Source of the DNA: DAOUBA01 sp034432855 | GTDB lineage: Bacteria > Chloroflexota > Anaerolineae > B4-G1 | Length of the DNA stretch: 44,528 bases | Direction of reading: 5' to 3' | NCBI GenBank assembly: GCA_034432855.1 | Contig: DAOUBA010000081.1 | Location: 1 to 44,528 of the forward strand | Shown here: piece after piece, positions 8,205-16,430 of the stretch | How the letters are laid out: each line of letters begins with the position of its first letter | Numbering within the stretch: position 1 is the first letter of the stretch | The notes under the pieces: model-generated | What the model saw: only the letters and a program-made list of their open reading frames with translations | Databases searched by the model: none | Told to the model about the DNA's origin: nothing | Program-made: the position numbers and the translations under genes

Positions 8205-8602
8205 CCTTCCACCTCCTCAGCCTGCACTTCCACCTCCGCATCTAGAATGCCGACGTCTGCCAGAGCGACCAGAAAGTCTTCGTACAAGATCGGCTTACGC
8301 AGGTACACATCGGCGTCTTTCGCCAGGCTGTTATCCTCCTGATCCAGCCAGGAACAGAGCACCACAGGGATATGACGGGTAGCCTGGTGCGATCTGAGCA
8401 TACGCAGCACATTCCAGCCCATGGTGCCCGGCGAGCCGACCTCCAGCACAATTGCGGCGGGATTCTCGCGTTGGGCCAGCGCCAGCGCGTCCTCGCCCAT
8501 GTAGGCGAACACGATCGGGTGAGCGCTCTTGAGCGCGTAGCGCCGCATCAAGTAGCAGAAACTCGCATCGTCCCCGACGACCATGATCTTGGCACTGCCC
8601 AT
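8201..8602 (-). CDS. Stand-alone pseudo-receiver (CheY-like) with Asp to Glu change
   Basis: 133-aa single receiver domain. The acidic pair (VVGDD) and the conserved Lys (YLRKPI) are present. At the phosphoacceptor position the strand reads IVLEVGSPG where IVLDVxMPG is expected, so Asp is replaced by Glu. Glu can mimic the phosphorylated state, so the domain may be constitutively on or serve as a docking module. ATG 8602 is preferred to GTG 8608 because it sits 5 nt after AGAAGG. The last ~12 residues are an acidic tail. It overlaps the downstream membrane protein gene. Confidence 0.8.
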   Translation of the reverse strand: MGSAKIMVVGDDASFCYLMRRYALKSAHPIVFAYMGEDALALAQRENPAAIVLEVGSPGTMGWNVLRMLRSHQATRHIPVVLCSWLDQEDNSLAKDADVYLRKPILYEDFLVALADVGILDAEVEVQAEEVEG

Positions 8603-8683
8603 AGCCACCTTCTCCAGTGAATGCCTTGTATTCTTCGCCCATTCGCTGGTACTACTCTACTCCGTTGCAGTAAAAAAGTCATC

Positions 8684-8719
8684 CACTTTTGGGACGAACT
8701 TTTGCATTTCTGGGACAAA
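8684..8719 (-). promoter_or_regulatory. Tandem 15-bp operator half-sites, 21 bp apart
   Basis: Read on the minus strand, TTTGTCCCAGAAATG and TTCGTCCCAAAAGTG (three mismatches) are direct repeats offset by exactly 21 bp, two helical turns. AraC-family activators typically bind such tandem half-sites. They lie 80-120 bp upstream of the pseudo-receiver gene and next to the gene for a regulator with an AraC DNA-binding domain. A shorter match, GTCCCAAAA, occurs at about 7680-7688 upstream of the 868-aa gene. The regulator-site link is inferred. Confidence 0.5.
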
Positions 8720-8738
8720 TGTAGGGGGTCATCCTGCC

Positions 8739-11700
8739 TTACGATGATCCTCGCCGGTAGGCGCGTGGAGATACCCCGACTTCCTGCCGGAAAACGCGCG
8801 TAAAGTACCCGCTGGTGGAAAAGCCCACCTCCATCGCTACCTCTGTGACACTCTTGTCTCCTGCCTCCAACAATGCCTTGGCCCGCTTTACCCGGTAGCG
8901 GTTGAGGTACTCGATCGGCGTCAGGCCTGTCTCCTGCCGGAAGCAGCGGGTCAGATGACGCTCGCTCAAGCCGACGTATGCCGCCACATCGCTGCGCGAG
9001 ACCGGTTCGGAGTAGTGGTCGTGGATGTAGGCCATGGCCTTTAATACCGCGCGATAGGTTTCAGAGCCAGGTCTGTGCCTGCGTGCCAGCGCAGCTGTCA
9101 TGCACTCCAACGTCTCCTCGACGGTGAAGAGCCCTTTTTGCAGCACGCTCGTCACACCGCGGTTCAAACGCGCCATGTCCTCCTCCGTCAGTGCCTGTCC
9201 CGTCAACACGATCACCGGGATACCGCGGCTCGCCTCGTCCGTGCGCACGGCCTCCAGGACACCAAACCCGTCCAACTCCGGCATCATGAGATCGAGCAGC
9301 ACCAGGTCTGGGCGTTGTTGCCGGATTATCTCCAATGCTTCCAATCCGTTCCTCGCGCACAATACGCGACTGCCCGGCAACTGGGTTTCTACGATACGGG
9401 CGTGCATTTCTAGGACACCCGGCTCGTCATCAACGATCAATATCTTCCTTTCAGCGCCGATACCCGATTCCCTGCCGAGTAGTCCCTGGCACATTAGTGC
9501 TTCGATCAGATCGGCCGTCCCTACCGGCTTGGTCAGATAGTCTATTTCCAAAAGTGAACCATGGCCCTCATCGCTTGCCAGCCGATAGAACAGCACCGGG
9601 AGGTCGTGGGTCGCTGGGTTCTCTTTGAGAATCTTGAGTATCTCCCATCCTCGCTCCGAGGTCAGCCCTAGATCCAGCACGACGACCTCTGGTGGAGTGA
9701 GCAGGAGCGGCGTCAGCCAGTCTGCCGACTCGTTCACGTGATATACGGCGACCTCGAAGCCCTGTGTGGCCAGGTGTTTCTTCAGCACATCTCCATTTAC
9801 CATATCCCTCACCAGGAGCGCCACGTGTTGCCATGGTGTCACCTGCGTGGCGGAACGGCTCGCTTGCCGCTGCAGCACCGGCAGAGAGAAGTAAAATGTG
9901 GAGCCTTCCCCCTCCTTCCCCGAAGAATGGACGCCGATCGTGCCGCCGTGCATCTCGATCAGTCGCTTACAGATCGCCAATCCTAACCCCAGTCCGCCGT
10001 AGCCTCGCACGGTCGCTCGCGCCGACCGCCGGAATTCGTCGAAGATAACTTCGTGCTCCTCCGCCGGGATACCCAGGCCGGTATCGCGCACCGTCACGAT
10101 GACATTTCCGTCTTCTGCTGCTGCCGTCAGAGCGATCTCCCCTCGCGCTGTGAACTTGACGGCGTTATTTATCAGGTTCAGCAGCACCTGCCGTAGGCGC
10201 GTCCGGTCTCCCCACACGTGGGGTAGACTTTGGGGGATCTCGGCGCGCCAGTTGAGCTCCTTATCCCGCGCCAGTTGTTCGCCGATCACCGAGACCGTCC
10301 GCAATACCTCGGTCAGATCGAGCGGCTCGCAGAGCAGTTTCAATTGCCCCACGTCGCTGCGCGCCAGGTCCAGTACATCACGGATCAGGCCATCCAGGTG
10401 CTGCGCCCCGGCGTAGATGCGCTCCAGGTCCTTTCTGCTGACCTTGTATTCCTGCGGGCCGATTTGCGGGCTTTCCCGCAGCAACATGTCACTCAGGCCA
10501 CAGATCAGATTCAAGGGCGTGCGTAGTTCGTGGCTCACCACAGAGAGGAAACGGCTTTTGAGCCGGCTGGCTTCTTCGGCCAATCGCTTCCCTTCCTCCG
10601 CTAATTGTCGTGCTTCCACAGCCTCCCGATACAGTCGAACGCCTCTGAGCGCCACTGCCAGCTGTCGGACGATGTCTGCGCACGGCTCCAGGTTGCCAGA
10701 GTCGAAAGCCACAAAACCAGAGACACCCTCCTGGACGTGCAGGGGCAACAGGGCCAGGCTGAACGGTTGGTCTTGGGGGTACAGCCCTTCTGGGGGGAAC
10801 TTTCGGCTGGGGAAACGCCGCTGTTGCTCGTCCAACGTGTGTGGGGTCTGCAGAGTGCTCCATGCCACCGGATCCTCGCCTTCGGGCTCGTACAGGGCCA
10901 CTGCACCGTGCTGAATGCCCATCTTGGGCAGGCCCTCTAACAGCGCGTTGAATACCTCGGACTCGTCCCGAGCGGCGAGAAAACGAGCCGTCATCCGGCC
11001 AACCTGATCGGTCATATCGGCCTGGCGGATCAGACGCCGGATATACTGTTCGTGCGCCGCTTCGCCGATCGCACGCCTGGCCTGATCAAGCATGTCTTCC
11101 ACCTGCTGACACTCGTATGGAGGGGTTTCTCGAAGAATCGAGATAGCCACCTGCCAGGCACAGGGATCCTCCTCCCAATCTATCGTCTGCCGCAGAGCCT
11201 GCTGCAGGGCCAGATGAAAGATTGTGCTATTACCCTCTCTCAGACTCTGTGTGAACGCCTCTATCAGACCACGACACAGGTGTGCGATCTCACCCCGGTT
11301 CAGATGCTGGGTCTGGGCATCCATGTGCGCAATCACCGCCTGCACCATATAGGCAGCACTCCCTGCGCCACGCCGATCTGCCTCTAGGGAATCGGTTTCA
11401 AGAAAAGCAACCTCTGCTGCCTTTGTGCTTTCTGGTCTCCCAATGGTTGGTATTCCCATCAGGCAGCCACACGACTCGCGGATGACCAATCGCGTGGGAA
11501 TACGCACCGTCTGAGCGCCCTCTGCCCGCCCTTCGATGTAATCGAGTAACAACATCAGACCCCGGTATCCCTCTTCGAATGCTGGGTAACGGACGGTAGT
11601 GAGCGGCGGTACGTGAGCCGCGGCTTCGGGCCGATCGTCGAAGCCGACGACCGCGACATCGTGGGGTACCAGTAGCCCGACATTGTGGAGCGCGCGCATG

Positions 11701-12359
11701 GCGCCGAGCGCGGAACGGTCGTTGCTTGCCAGGACCGCCGTGAACAGGACACCCGATGTCAGGATTTGCTCCATGGCCCGCTGGCCACCGCTGCTGGAGT
11801 GCGAACCGTAGGCGATCAGCCGGGGATCGAACTCCAGGTCGTGTTCCCTAATTGCAGCCCGGTAGGCCGCCAGCCTGCGGGCGCTGTCTCCGTTGACGTC
11901 TCCCTCATAGCCGGCGATGAACACGATGCGCCGATGACCATGCTCAACGAGGTGTTCCACGGCCTGACGAATGCCACTCTCGTTGTCGGCAACGACCGAG
12001 GGGCCATTTTCGCCTGCACCGACGAAAACGAGGGGATATCCATCGGCGAGGAGTTGTTGGAGGTAGAGCGCCTGGGGCTCCGAGGTAAACTGCCCCACAG
12101 CGATCAGGCCGTCTGCATTCTCAGGGCCGACCGGTATGAAATCTACGTTGGGCAGGGGGACAGGCCAGGCTGGCCGGCGATTCTCGCGGCCCGTCCCTGG
12201 ATCCACGCTGCAGGAGAGCAACAGGTTGCAGCCCAGATCGCGAGCCGCAGCGCGAATCCCGCGGTATACCGGCCCGAGGAAAGTGTCCAGAGTTCCCGCG
12301 TATACCTGCCAACCCGCCAAGACCCCGATTGTTGGTCGGTCGTGCTTGCACCTGCGCAT
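8739..12359 (-). CDS. Hybrid sensor: LacI-type ligand domain, GAF, histidine kinase, two receivers, AraC
   Basis: 1206-aa cytoplasmic one-piece phosphorelay. Order: periplasmic-binding-protein-like domain without the LacI helix-turn-helix (about 8-305, ending in RESCGC), helical linker, GAF-like domain (450-590), HisKA with SHELRTPLN (phosphoacceptor His), HATPase with N box LINNAVKF and G boxes DTGLGIP and GLGLGLA. Then come receiver 1 (VVLDLGL), receiver 2 (LIVDDE, LLDLMMP) and a two-helix AraC-type DNA-binding domain at the end. The ligand domain suggests sugar sensing. ATG 12359 follows AAGGAAGG. The longer frame to 12458 would begin inside the promoter and is rejected. Targets probably include the neighbouring receiver/membrane protein/868-aa genes. 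Confidence 0.85.
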   Translation of the reverse strand: MRRCKHDRPTIGVLAGWQVYAGTLDTFLGPVYRGIRAAARDLGCNLLLSCSVDPGTGRENRRPAWPVPLPNVDFIPVGPENADGLIAVGQFTSEPQALYLQQLLADGYPLVFVGAGENGPSVVADNESGIRQAVEHLVEHGHRRIVFIAGYEGDVNGDSARRLAAYRAAIREHDLEFDPRLIAYGSHSSSGGQRAMEQILTSGVLFTAVLASNDRSALGAMRALHNVGLLVPHDVAVVGFDDRPEAAAHVPPLTTVRYPAFEEGYRGLMLLLDYIEGRAEGAQTVRIPTRLVIRESCGCLMGIPTIGRPESTKAAEVAFLETDSLEADRRGAGSAAYMVQAVIAHMDAQTQHLNRGEIAHLCRGLIEAFTQSLREGNSTIFHLALQQALRQTIDWEEDPCAWQVAISILRETPPYECQQVEDMLDQARRAIGEAAHEQYIRRLIRQADMTDQVGRMTARFLAARDESEVFNALLEGLPKMGIQHGAVALYEPEGEDPVAWSTLQTPHTLDEQQRRFPSRKFPPEGLYPQDQPFSLALLPLHVQEGVSGFVAFDSGNLEPCADIVRQLAVALRGVRLYREAVEARQLAEEGKRLAEEASRLKSRFLSVVSHELRTPLNLICGLSDMLLRESPQIGPQEYKVSRKDLERIYAGAQHLDGLIRDVLDLARSDVGQLKLLCEPLDLTEVLRTVSVIGEQLARDKELNWRAEIPQSLPHVWGDRTRLRQVLLNLINNAVKFTARGEIALTAAAEDGNVIVTVRDTGLGIPAEEHEVIFDEFRRSARATVRGYGGLGLGLAICKRLIEMHGGTIGVHSSGKEGEGSTFYFSLPVLQRQASRSATQVTPWQHVALLVRDMVNGDVLKKHLATQGFEVAVYHVNESADWLTPLLLTPPEVVVLDLGLTSERGWEILKILKENPATHDLPVLFYRLASDEGHGSLLEIDYLTKPVGTADLIEALMCQGLLGRESGIGAERKILIVDDEPGVLEMHARIVETQLPGSRVLCARNGLEALEIIRQQRPDLVLLDLMMPELDGFGVLEAVRTDEASRGIPVIVLTGQALTEEDMARLNRGVTSVLQKGLFTVEETLECMTAALARRHRPGSETYRAVLKAMAYIHDHYSEPVSRSDVAAYVGLSERHLTRCFRQETGLTPIEYLNRYRVKRAKALLEAGDKSVTEVAMEVGFSTSGYFTRVFRQEVGVSPRAYRRGSS

Positions 12360-12429
12360 ACCCGCCTTCCTTCCGTTCGGATTGGAGCCGTTCCTACCAC
12401 AACACGGGTGCAGTGCGGGCTCTATTTGA

Positions 12430-12458
12430 ATGATACCACGTTTCCCGTATCTGCTCAA
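12430..12458 (-). promoter_or_regulatory. Sigma70 promoter of the hybrid sensor gene
   Basis: On the minus strand TTGAGC (12453-12458), a 17-bp spacer and TATCAT (12430-12435) with an extended TGG. Transcription would start near 12423, giving a leader of about 64 nt before ATG 12359. Confidence 0.65.
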
Positions 12459-12464
12459 ACCTGG

Positions 12465-14015
12465 CTATTGGCCGTGTGCAGACGTCGGCAGAGTGTCCAT
12501 CGCCCGTCCATGCAGTGCCAGCCGCAGCGCCTCACGGTCATCCCAGGGGTATTCAACCGTTCCGAAGCACATGCTCTGCTCGTGGCCTTTGCCGCAGGCG
12601 ATGACGACGTCGCCCGCGCGGGCCAGCCGGCAGGCGCGTAGCAGCGCCTCGCCGCGGTCGGGCACGCGCCACAAGTCCACGCCCTCGCGTTTGCCCGCGG
12701 CGATGGCCGCCTCGGCGCTTGCGGCGATCAGGGCGTCCAGGTCCTCGGTGCGCGGGTCTTCGGTGGTGATGATCACGAGGTCGGCAAGTTCCGCGGCGAT
12801 ACGCCCCATCATCGGGCGCTTTTCGCGGTCGCGCAGACCTGCACAGCCAAAGACGACGATCACGCGCCCACCGGGCCCGGTCAGCGAGCGGGCCGTCTCC
12901 AACGCCTTTTGTAGCGAGTTGGGGGTGTGGGCGAAATCTACGATTGCCAGGAAATCCTGCCCTGCGTCCACACGCTCCATGCGACCGGGAACGCCTTTCA
13001 CGGTGGCCACTCCACGTGCGACGGCGTCCAGCGGCAGGCCCAGCGCTACGGCGACACTTGCCGCTGCCAGGATGTTGCTGATGTTATAGTCGCCCAGTAG
13101 CGTCGTCTCGACGGGTATCGCGCCTTGGGGCGTATGGACGACAAAACGCGTCGCGCCGGGCGCCACGCGCATATCGCGTGCAGTGACATCGGCTTCGACG
13201 TTCAGGCCATACGCGATATGCCGGTCGGCGGGGATGGGGCGCAGATAGGGGAAAGAATCATCGTCGTGGTTGAGCACGGCGGTTTTGGCGACGCCCGGCT
13301 TGCGGAAGGAACGGCTCAATCCCTCGAACAACCGCGCTTTAGCCGCGCGATACGCCTCGAATGTGCCGTGATAATCCAGATGTTCGTGGGTAATGTTGGT
13401 GATGACGGCGACGTCGAAATCGCAGCCGGCCACGCGATGTTGCGCCAGTCCGTGCGAGGTGACCTCCAGCACGGCGTGGGTCGCGCCGGAGGCGACCATC
13501 TGGGCGAGATAGGATTGCAGATCGGGCGCGTCGGGAGTTGTGGTGTGGAGACCGGTATCCATCTCCTCTTCGCCGATGCGGGCACTCACTGTGCTGACCA
13601 TGCCGGCGTTCAGCCCGGCGGCATGCAGGATGGCGTAGACGAGGTGGACGACGGTGGTCTTGCCTTCGGAGCCGGTGACACCGATGAGGGCCATCTTGCG
13701 CGCGGGGAAATCGTGCCAGGCAGCACACAGCAGGCCAAGCGCCTCACGCGCATCGGGGACGCGCACATAGGTGAAGGCGCCCCAAGGGAGAGCGGACAAT
13801 TCTTGCGGGGCGCGCTCGCCAACGACGGCGATGGCCCCCTCTGCCACGGCCTGTGCGATAAAATCGTGGCCGTCCACGCTGACGCCGGGGATGGCGACGA
13901 AGAGGTCGCCGGGGCGCACGCGACGCGAATCGGCGGCGATGCCGCCGATCTCGACATCGCCGCCGACCTGGGCGAGAACGGTGGGCATGGCTTGAAGCAA
14001 ATCGTTGAGCAGCAT
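12465..14015 (-). CDS. murE: UDP-N-acetylmuramoyl-tripeptide synthetase (MurE)
   Basis: 516-aa Mur ligase that adds the third amino acid to UDP-MurNAc-L-Ala-D-Glu during cytoplasmic peptidoglycan precursor synthesis. The N-terminal UDP-binding domain carries SRRVRPGDLFVAIPG. The central ATPase has GVTGSEGKTT and the HEHLDYHGTFEAYRAAKARLF block with the carbamylated Lys. The C-terminal domain has FGCAGLRDREKRP and ends with GKGHEQ. The third-residue selectivity motif is EDPR rather than DNPR, so the amino acid (diaminopimelate, lysine or ornithine) is uncertain. Homology starts at ATG 14015; the longer frame to 14090 would overlap the upstream transposase gene. No other cell-wall genes are adjacent. 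Confidence 0.92.
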   Translation of the reverse strand: MLLNDLLQAMPTVLAQVGGDVEIGGIAADSRRVRPGDLFVAIPGVSVDGHDFIAQAVAEGAIAVVGERAPQELSALPWGAFTYVRVPDAREALGLLCAAWHDFPARKMALIGVTGSEGKTTVVHLVYAILHAAGLNAGMVSTVSARIGEEEMDTGLHTTTPDAPDLQSYLAQMVASGATHAVLEVTSHGLAQHRVAGCDFDVAVITNITHEHLDYHGTFEAYRAAKARLFEGLSRSFRKPGVAKTAVLNHDDDSFPYLRPIPADRHIAYGLNVEADVTARDMRVAPGATRFVVHTPQGAIPVETTLLGDYNISNILAAASVAVALGLPLDAVARGVATVKGVPGRMERVDAGQDFLAIVDFAHTPNSLQKALETARSLTGPGGRVIVVFGCAGLRDREKRPMMGRIAAELADLVIITTEDPRTEDLDALIAASAEAAIAAGKREGVDLWRVPDRGEALLRACRLARAGDVVIACGKGHEQSMCFGTVEYPWDDREALRLALHGRAMDTLPTSAHGQ

Positions 14016-14046
14016 TATGAAGCGGAAGGACAGGGTTTGTTCTGTG

Positions 14047-14613
14047 TCACTCGAGCACCAGGTGCTCAATGAGCTTGTTGTCGTCTTCAATATAGGCGTT
14101 AACGAACTGGGAGTATGCAGATGGTGAGGGGAACTGCGTCAACACTACCTCGGGTTGGGGCAGAGTCCCATTCCGCAAGCGGATGTACTCTCGGTAACTT
14201 GAGAACTCCCAATCTTCCGGATTCTTGACAAGCCCTGCTAACACAGGATTCAGGTGGATGTAGCGCGATAGATGTATCAGATATTCGTTTCGGTCTACAT
14301 GAATGGCTCGGAAACGCCCCTGGAACAGTGAACCGACGCGGTCATAGCGTTCGTTGACGGCTTTGGTATATGAGAGTATGAAAGGCTGCATCTTGACGGA
14401 CAGGTCGTCGGTCTTGAGGTACACCAACAGGTGATAATGGTTGGGCATCAGGCAATAGGCAACGATAACCAGCGTATCAAGAAGGTACTTCCGTATTTGG
14501 CGCAGGAAGTACAGGTAGTTCTCGCGCTCGAAGAAAATGGGCTGGTAGTTGTTGCCACGGTTGTATAGGTGGTAATACTCACCTGCTCGGAACTCGAATT
14601 TGCGGTATGGCAT
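14047..14613 (-). CDS. REP-associated tyrosine transposase (RAYT, Y1_Tnp)
   Basis: 188-aa HUH-type single-strand transposase of the IS200-like family domesticated with REP palindromes. It shows the metal-binding HUH motif PNHYHLLV (near residue 57), FQGRFRAIHVD, and the catalytic-tyrosine segment RYIHLNPV. Length is normal for the family. ATG 14613 follows GGAAGG; an upstream frame to 14685 would extend into the palindromes. It sits between murE and the hydrogenase array with no terminal IS structure, and the REP-like inverted repeats at 14653-14744 are its probable substrate. Confidence 0.85.
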   Translation of the reverse strand: MPYRKFEFRAGEYYHLYNRGNNYQPIFFERENYLYFLRQIRKYLLDTLVIVAYCLMPNHYHLLVYLKTDDLSVKMQPFILSYTKAVNERYDRVGSLFQGRFRAIHVDRNEYLIHLSRYIHLNPVLAGLVKNPEDWEFSSYREYIRLRNGTLPQPEVVLTQFPSPSAYSQFVNAYIEDDNKLIEHLVLE

Positions 14614-14652
14614 TGTGATGTCCTTCCCACAAACTCGTTTTTTCTGGCGAAA

Positions 14653-14744
14653 AACCCGTTTTCTCGCAATCGGTAGGGCCGGCACCCCACAAAGGTCGCT
14701 TTTTTGGGGAGAGAACCCCCACTCATTGATCCAGAAAACGGGTT
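14653..14744. repeat. REP-like inverted repeat next to the RAYT gene
   Basis: AACCCGTTTTCT (14653-14664) and AGAAAACGGGTT (14733-14744) are exact inverted repeats. A related word, ACTCGTTTTTTCTGG, occurs at 14633-14647. Between the arms, GGGG-AGAGAA-CCCC (near 14707-14720) forms a small hairpin. The position directly upstream of the transposase gene is typical of RAYT/REP pairs. Confidence 0.65.
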
Positions 14745-14746
14745 GC

Positions 14747-15715
14747 TTACTCTCCCAGCAGTGCTTTTCCCCCCACCAGCGCCTTCAACAGGTCGCGGCG
14801 CTTGAGGGCACGCTTGGAGTCAATCTCCACTGCGCCTGCCTTGTCGTCGGCCATCTTGGTCAACGCTTCGATCCACGCGGCGCTCTGTACCGGCGTATGC
14901 CCGACGCGCCACCTCTCCACCCAGATGGGGAGGGCGTCGGCATTCGTGACGCGGGTATGCTTCACCGTCTTGGTCACCCCCTGCGACTCGAACGTCGTCT
15001 CGTATTCCTCGACCTCCGGCTTGACGGGGCAGACCTGCATGCAGGCGCCGCACTTGATGCAGTAGTAATCGGCCAGCACCAATTTGCCTGTATCCTCGTC
15101 AATGTGCAGCGCGCGGGTGGGACAGATGTCGGCGCAGGCCAGGCAGCCGGGCACGCATTTTTCGCGGCGTAGAATGACCTGCCCCTGCCACGGCTGCACC
15201 ACCGTGAACGCCCCGTTGCTGGCGATCTCGCACTGACGGCAGCGGATGCAGTGCGCCTGATCCACCACCAGTGTGTCCTGGGCCTCGTCGTAACGGATCA
15301 CGTTTGTCGGGCAGTTCTGGATGACGAAATCCTTGCGGCTCCAGTCGAACTTGTCCTTGTCGAATGTGGTAGATTGGACCAGTTCAGGGAAGGCGCCCAT
15401 CACGACAACGGGACTTTCCGGCTTGCCGTTGATGGTGAGGGTGATGGCGTTCTTGGGGCACATCACCTCGCACATCCCGCAGAGGACGCATTTCTGCGCG
15501 TCAATGTCCACCGACGGCTTTTTGACCAGCCGCCCGTCCACGATCTCGCCGGGGACGTGGATGATGGCCTCCTTGGGGCAGACCAGCGGGCCGATCTGAC
15601 AGCCCACGCAGCGGTCGAGATCCCAGGTCATCACGTAATGGCGCGTCACCATCGCCCGTTCGAGGATGATGGCGTGCTCGGTGGTCGTCTTTTGTGTCAG
15701 TCCACGTTTTGACAT
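14747..15715 (-). CDS. Polyferredoxin of the hydrogenase/Hdr cluster
   Basis: 322-aa soluble iron-sulfur protein, last gene of the Hdr/hydrogenase array, probably passing electrons between hydrogenase, HdrA and AOR modules. At least four cluster sites are visible. Site 1 reads CVGCQIGPLVCP and lacks the third Cys of CxxCxxCxxxCP (Gly in its place). Site 2, CVLCGMCEVMCP, is complete. A central pair comprises HCIRCRQCE, without the final CP, and KCVPGCLACADICP. The last, YCIKCGACMQVCP, is complete. The C-terminal 90 residues are basic and cluster-free. ATG 15715 follows AGGAG. I cannot match it to one named subunit; it resembles MvhB-type polyferredoxins only loosely. Confidence 0.75.
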   Translation of the reverse strand: MSKRGLTQKTTTEHAIILERAMVTRHYVMTWDLDRCVGCQIGPLVCPKEAIIHVPGEIVDGRLVKKPSVDIDAQKCVLCGMCEVMCPKNAITLTINGKPESPVVVMGAFPELVQSTTFDKDKFDWSRKDFVIQNCPTNVIRYDEAQDTLVVDQAHCIRCRQCEIASNGAFTVVQPWQGQVILRREKCVPGCLACADICPTRALHIDEDTGKLVLADYYCIKCGACMQVCPVKPEVEEYETTFESQGVTKTVKHTRVTNADALPIWVERWRVGHTPVQSAAWIEALTKMADDKAGAVEIDSKRALKRRDLLKALVGGKALLGE

Positions 15716-15750
15716 TGTGTGCTCCTGAATTGTGCATGGCGATAGTGCAG

Positions 15751-16098
15751 TCAAGCTAACAAGCCCGACAGACCCAGCACCCGTTTTGACCACGCTGCCG
15801 ACTGCTCGGCCACTTCTCTACGGCGCGCGGCGTCGGCCCATATCCCGGCCCAGTTTCGTTGCCAGCGGGCGAGTTGAACCTGCAATTCTATTAACTCTGC
15901 CGCTGTTTCCACATCAGCCTCTGCCGCAGTCCACTCGATAAAGTATTTGCTCTCGTCAATGAGACTTTCGACCGCCTCGCAGTTGGCGTCGTGGCCGGCA
16001 AACGACTTGATGCGGCTCAGGTTCGCTGCCAGCCCACCTAGGCGAACCGGCAGGTCGTCGCGGAGATACCGTTCGCGGATCGCCGTCCAATCTTTCAT
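15751..16098 (-). CDS. Small helical protein, function unknown
   Basis: 115-aa predicted all-helical, Trp-rich protein with no motif I recognise. It starts at ATG 16098, overlapping the TGA of the DUF5674 gene (ATGA), so the pair is coupled like a TA module. It lies between hydrogenase subunit and polyferredoxin genes and is probably a passenger rather than a hydrogenase component. A HEPN-like or antitoxin role is possible but unsupported. Confidence 0.5.
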   Translation of the reverse strand: MKDWTAIRERYLRDDLPVRLGGLAANLSRIKSFAGHDANCEAVESLIDESKYFIEWTAAEADVETAAELIELQVQLARWQRNWAGIWADAARRREVAEQSAAWSKRVLGLSGLLA

Positions 16099-16430
16099 AC
16101 GCTGCCTAACAACTGTCGCGTGATTTCGGCCACGCGCTCTCGAATCGCGGCGTCTTCGATCTCGAGCGAGCGATTGCCCTGGCGTGGACGGATGTTGATG
16201 AGCGACTCGTAGGTCACCTGTTGCGAGGCGGGATTCCAGTCCGCGCCCCAGATGTCTTCCTGTCGGCTGCCATCTTCCAACAAGGCCGATTCGCAATCGG
16301 CGTGCAATGCTCCGCCGCCGGCCAAGATACCGCGTTCGATATCTACTGCCAGTTTGATGTAGGTGCCGAGCGTCTCCAACATTTCATCAACTTGTTGCCG
16401 GGTGGCGTGGGTGCGGATGATGTGAATCAC
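16095..16430 (-). CDS. DUF5674 family protein
   Basis: 111-aa protein matching, from memory, the DUF5674 family: it contains GTYIKLAVDIERGILAGGG, then LHADCE, LLEDGS and DIWGADW, and ends with INIRPRQGNRS. The fold and function are unknown to me. It starts with GTG at 16430, whose GTGA overlaps the TGA stop of the hydrogenase large-subunit gene, so it is translated in step with that gene. Together with the following 115-aa gene it looks like one of the small passenger modules scattered through this operon. Confidence 0.65.
   Translation of the reverse strand: MIHIIRTHATRQQVDEMLETLGTYIKLAVDIERGILAGGGALHADCESALLEDGSRQEDIWGADWNPASQQVTYESLINIRPRQGNRSLEIEDAAIRERVAEITRQLLGSV

Noticed and set aside
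12360..12458. Upstream extension of the hybrid sensor (33 extra residues)
   Set aside because: It would start within a good promoter, and the ribosome binding site and homology point to 12359.
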